In this document: piece by piece, positions 7,184 through 8,169 of the stretch | Layout: every line of letters begins with the position of its first letter | Position numbering within the stretch: position 1 is the first letter of the stretch | Assembly: GCA_030655795.1 (NCBI GenBank) | Contig: JAUSPJ010000018.1 | Span: 1 to 8,169 of the forward strand | DNA: 8,169 nt | Direction of reading: 5' to 3' | From: Fidelibacterota bacterium | GTDB taxonomy: Bacteria; Fidelibacterota; UBA2242 | The notes under the pieces: generated by a model | The model's database searches: none | What the model was told of the DNA's origin: nothing | What the model saw: only the letters and a program-made list of their open reading frames with translations | Position numbers and translations under genes: made by a program

Positions 7184-7214
7184 AATTGGTTGAGTTTAAG
7201 GTGTGTTTCTTCAT

Positions 7215-8089
7215 TTAATTATTCATAGAAATTGAGCTTGTTAGCATATTTCTCATAGGGCTTCCTTGTGCATAATATACCTCACTAGGAGTCTGATAGT
7301 CAAGAGAACTATGGAATCTTTCTTCATTATAGAATCTAAAATATTTATCTAAAGCGATATAGGCTTCCCTTCCATCTTGATAATCGTGAAGGTATACTTC
7401 TTCGTATTTGACAGTTCTCCATAAACGCTCAATAAAGATATTGTCAAAGGCCCTACCACGCCCATCCATGCTTATCCTAATATTGTTCTGTTCAAGCAAA
7501 CCTGTAAATGCACTACTGGTAAATTGACTTCCCTGATCATTGTTGAATATTCCTGGTTTAGTAATTCGTAAAGCTTGATCTAAGGCCTCCAGGCAAAAAT
7601 GAACATCTAGGGTATTGGATAACTCCCAGGTAAGCACATAGCGGCTAAACCAATCTCCCGATACATCGGGACCATCAGGTACAGAAAACCATGCCGCATT
7701 CTGATATACGTAATATCAGCACACCACACTTGATTGGGATATGTAATCGCCAAATCCCTCAACAAGTACGGATAAATCTTATGACTGTCGTCTTTAATAC
7801 TGGTACGAGGTCTCGGATAGATTGCCATAATTCCCATTTTACGCATCAAACGTTCTACCCGTTTATGATTAACCCAGTAACCCTGCCTTCTTAATGACTC
7901 GGTCATTTGCCGGGCCCCATAAAATGGACGTTTTGTATATTGCTGGTCAATTAAATCCATCAGATGCAGATTCAGCTCGCTCTCTGGTTGGGGTCGATAG
8001 TAATAACTGGACCGTGATAATTCCAACAACCGACATTGAATGCTTATTGGTAATACAATATTTCCGGAATCTATCATTTGGCGTCCCAT
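7215..8089 (-). pseudogene. IS3-family transposase OrfB, frameshifted
   Basis: Two overlapping frames together make one OrfB. The first (8089 down to 7607) has the N-terminal CRLLELSRSSYYYRP segment, a helix-turn-helix domain (FYGARQMTESLRRQGY, about residues 56-86) and the start of the integrase core with catalytic Asp125 in VWCADITYI; it then runs out of frame after GFLYLMV and stops at TAG 7607-7609. The second frame supplies DWFSRYVLTWELSNT, the second Asp in NNDQGSQFTS and the Glu in FIERLWR, with exactly 35 residues between them, then the C-terminal KYEEVYL ... FYNEERFHSSL. All three DDE residues are present, but the frame is broken at about 7656-7671, where a palindrome replaces the codons normally before D-W. 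The start at ATG 8089 comes two bases after the orfA stop (TAA-G-ATG), which suggests translational coupling. The protein as encoded cannot form a complete catalytic core. Confidence 0.9.
7656..7671. repeat. 16-nt palindrome at the transposase frameshift
   Basis: Arms TCCCGAT (7656-7662) and ATCGGGA (7665-7671) enclose two bases. On the - strand it is preceded by G and followed by GAT, the same outer context as the 22-nt insert at 6977-6998. Family OrfB proteins normally have about three residues between Leu-Met and Asp-Trp here; the 17 nt found instead of about 9 shift the frame. Confidence 0.75.
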
Positions 8090-8090
8090 C

Positions 8091-8168
8091 TTAACTGATA
8101 AATCCGGTCTTTTTTTTTAACCAGTTCAATTCCACCTGAAGTTGACCAATCTCCTGATACAATTTCTC
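8091..8168 (-). CDS. IS3-family transposase OrfA, C-terminal end (partial)
   Basis: The last 25 codons of orfA, running in from beyond the right edge: KLYQEIGQLQVELNWLKKK then TGFIS and a TAA stop at 8091-8093. The leucine-rich EIGQLQVEL and WLKKK endings are typical of IS3-family OrfA, a helix-turn-helix protein with a C-terminal leucine zipper. It lies just upstream of orfB, which is in the +1 frame relative to it. Confidence 0.85.
   Translation of the reverse strand, partial: EKLYQEIGQLQVELNWLKKKTGFIS
8110..8118 (-). other. A9 homopolymer, possible frameshift or slippage site near the end of orfA
   Basis: On the - strand orfA reads TTA-AAA-AAA-AAG, which contains the A-AAA-AAG slippery heptamer used by many IS3 elements for -1 frameshifting into orfB. 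Here orfB lies in the +1 frame, and a -1 shift would meet a TGA after 11 codons. The usual fusion protein could therefore not form by -1 slippage. Loss of one A, in the DNA or by transcriptional slippage, would fuse orfA directly to orfB. Confidence 0.5.
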
Positions 8169-8169
8169 A

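Larger units (their letters stand above)
7162..8169 (-). mobile_element. IS3-family (IS150-like) insertion sequence, partial, truncated by window edge
   Basis: The element lies on the - strand with its right-hand (3') end at about 7162 and its left end beyond 8169. It contains the end of orfA, an orfB of DDE type, and a terminal sequence TGTACCCCATTGTTTGGACAG about 53 bases after the orfB stop. IS150-type ends begin in the same way with TGTAC and have TTGGAC further in. The opposite inverted repeat and the target duplication cannot be seen here. The element is probably inactive because orfB is frameshifted. Confidence 0.85.

Noticed and set aside
7691..8094. Two + strand ORFs opposite the transposase
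   Set aside because: They are antisense shadows of orfB, whose DDE motifs and family pattern are clear on the - strand.

Overview
The window looks like a chromosomal segment from a Gram-negative bacterium of the broad FCB assemblage (Bacteroidota-like, Calditrichota, Marinimicrobia or KSB1-type lineages). This placement is an inference. It rests on a secreted cysteine-peptidase-like gene ending in a YPNPF-starting, FlgD/T9SS-type C-terminal beta domain, on Ig-like secreted proteins, and on several starts without an obvious Shine-Dalgarno sequence.

Left part (1-5051), ordinary gene content on the + strand. A secreted protein of unknown function with two similar beta-sandwich-like modules comes first. 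A putative sigma70-like promoter follows, then a two-gene operon of a membrane-bound NfeD/ClpP-class serine protease and a slipin (SPFH/stomatin family), a classic protease-substrate pair. A strong intrinsic terminator closes the operon. Next is a complete NAD+-dependent DNA ligase, LigA.

Middle part (5163-6581). One open frame encodes a secreted C39-like peptidase with a C-terminal sorting-type domain. It is split by a single in-frame TGA at a position where the surrounding sequence and family pattern suggest tryptophan. It is most likely a recent nonsense mutation, although readthrough cannot be excluded by eye.

Right part (6582-8169), a decay and insertion zone. It holds the antisense 3' half of a thioredoxin gene with several lesions. 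This remnant is cut off exactly at the first of two identical 71-bp direct repeats (6769-6839 and 7087-7157). Between them lie 67-bp tandem units rich in AATTTCA heptamers, the third of which carries a small palindromic insertion. Four bases after the second 71-bp repeat begins an IS3-family (IS150-like) insertion sequence on the - strand. Its orfB is frameshifted where a 16-nt palindrome has replaced the codons before the conserved Asp-Trp. The two palindromes share the same outer sequence (G-TC...GA-GAT), which suggests a family of tiny palindromic inserts. The IS continues past the right edge with the end of orfA.

No RNA genes and no CRISPR arrays were recognised. No complete novel defence or metabolic system is visible. 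The points most worth following are the palindromic inserts, the 71-bp repeat and the TGA-interrupted peptidase.
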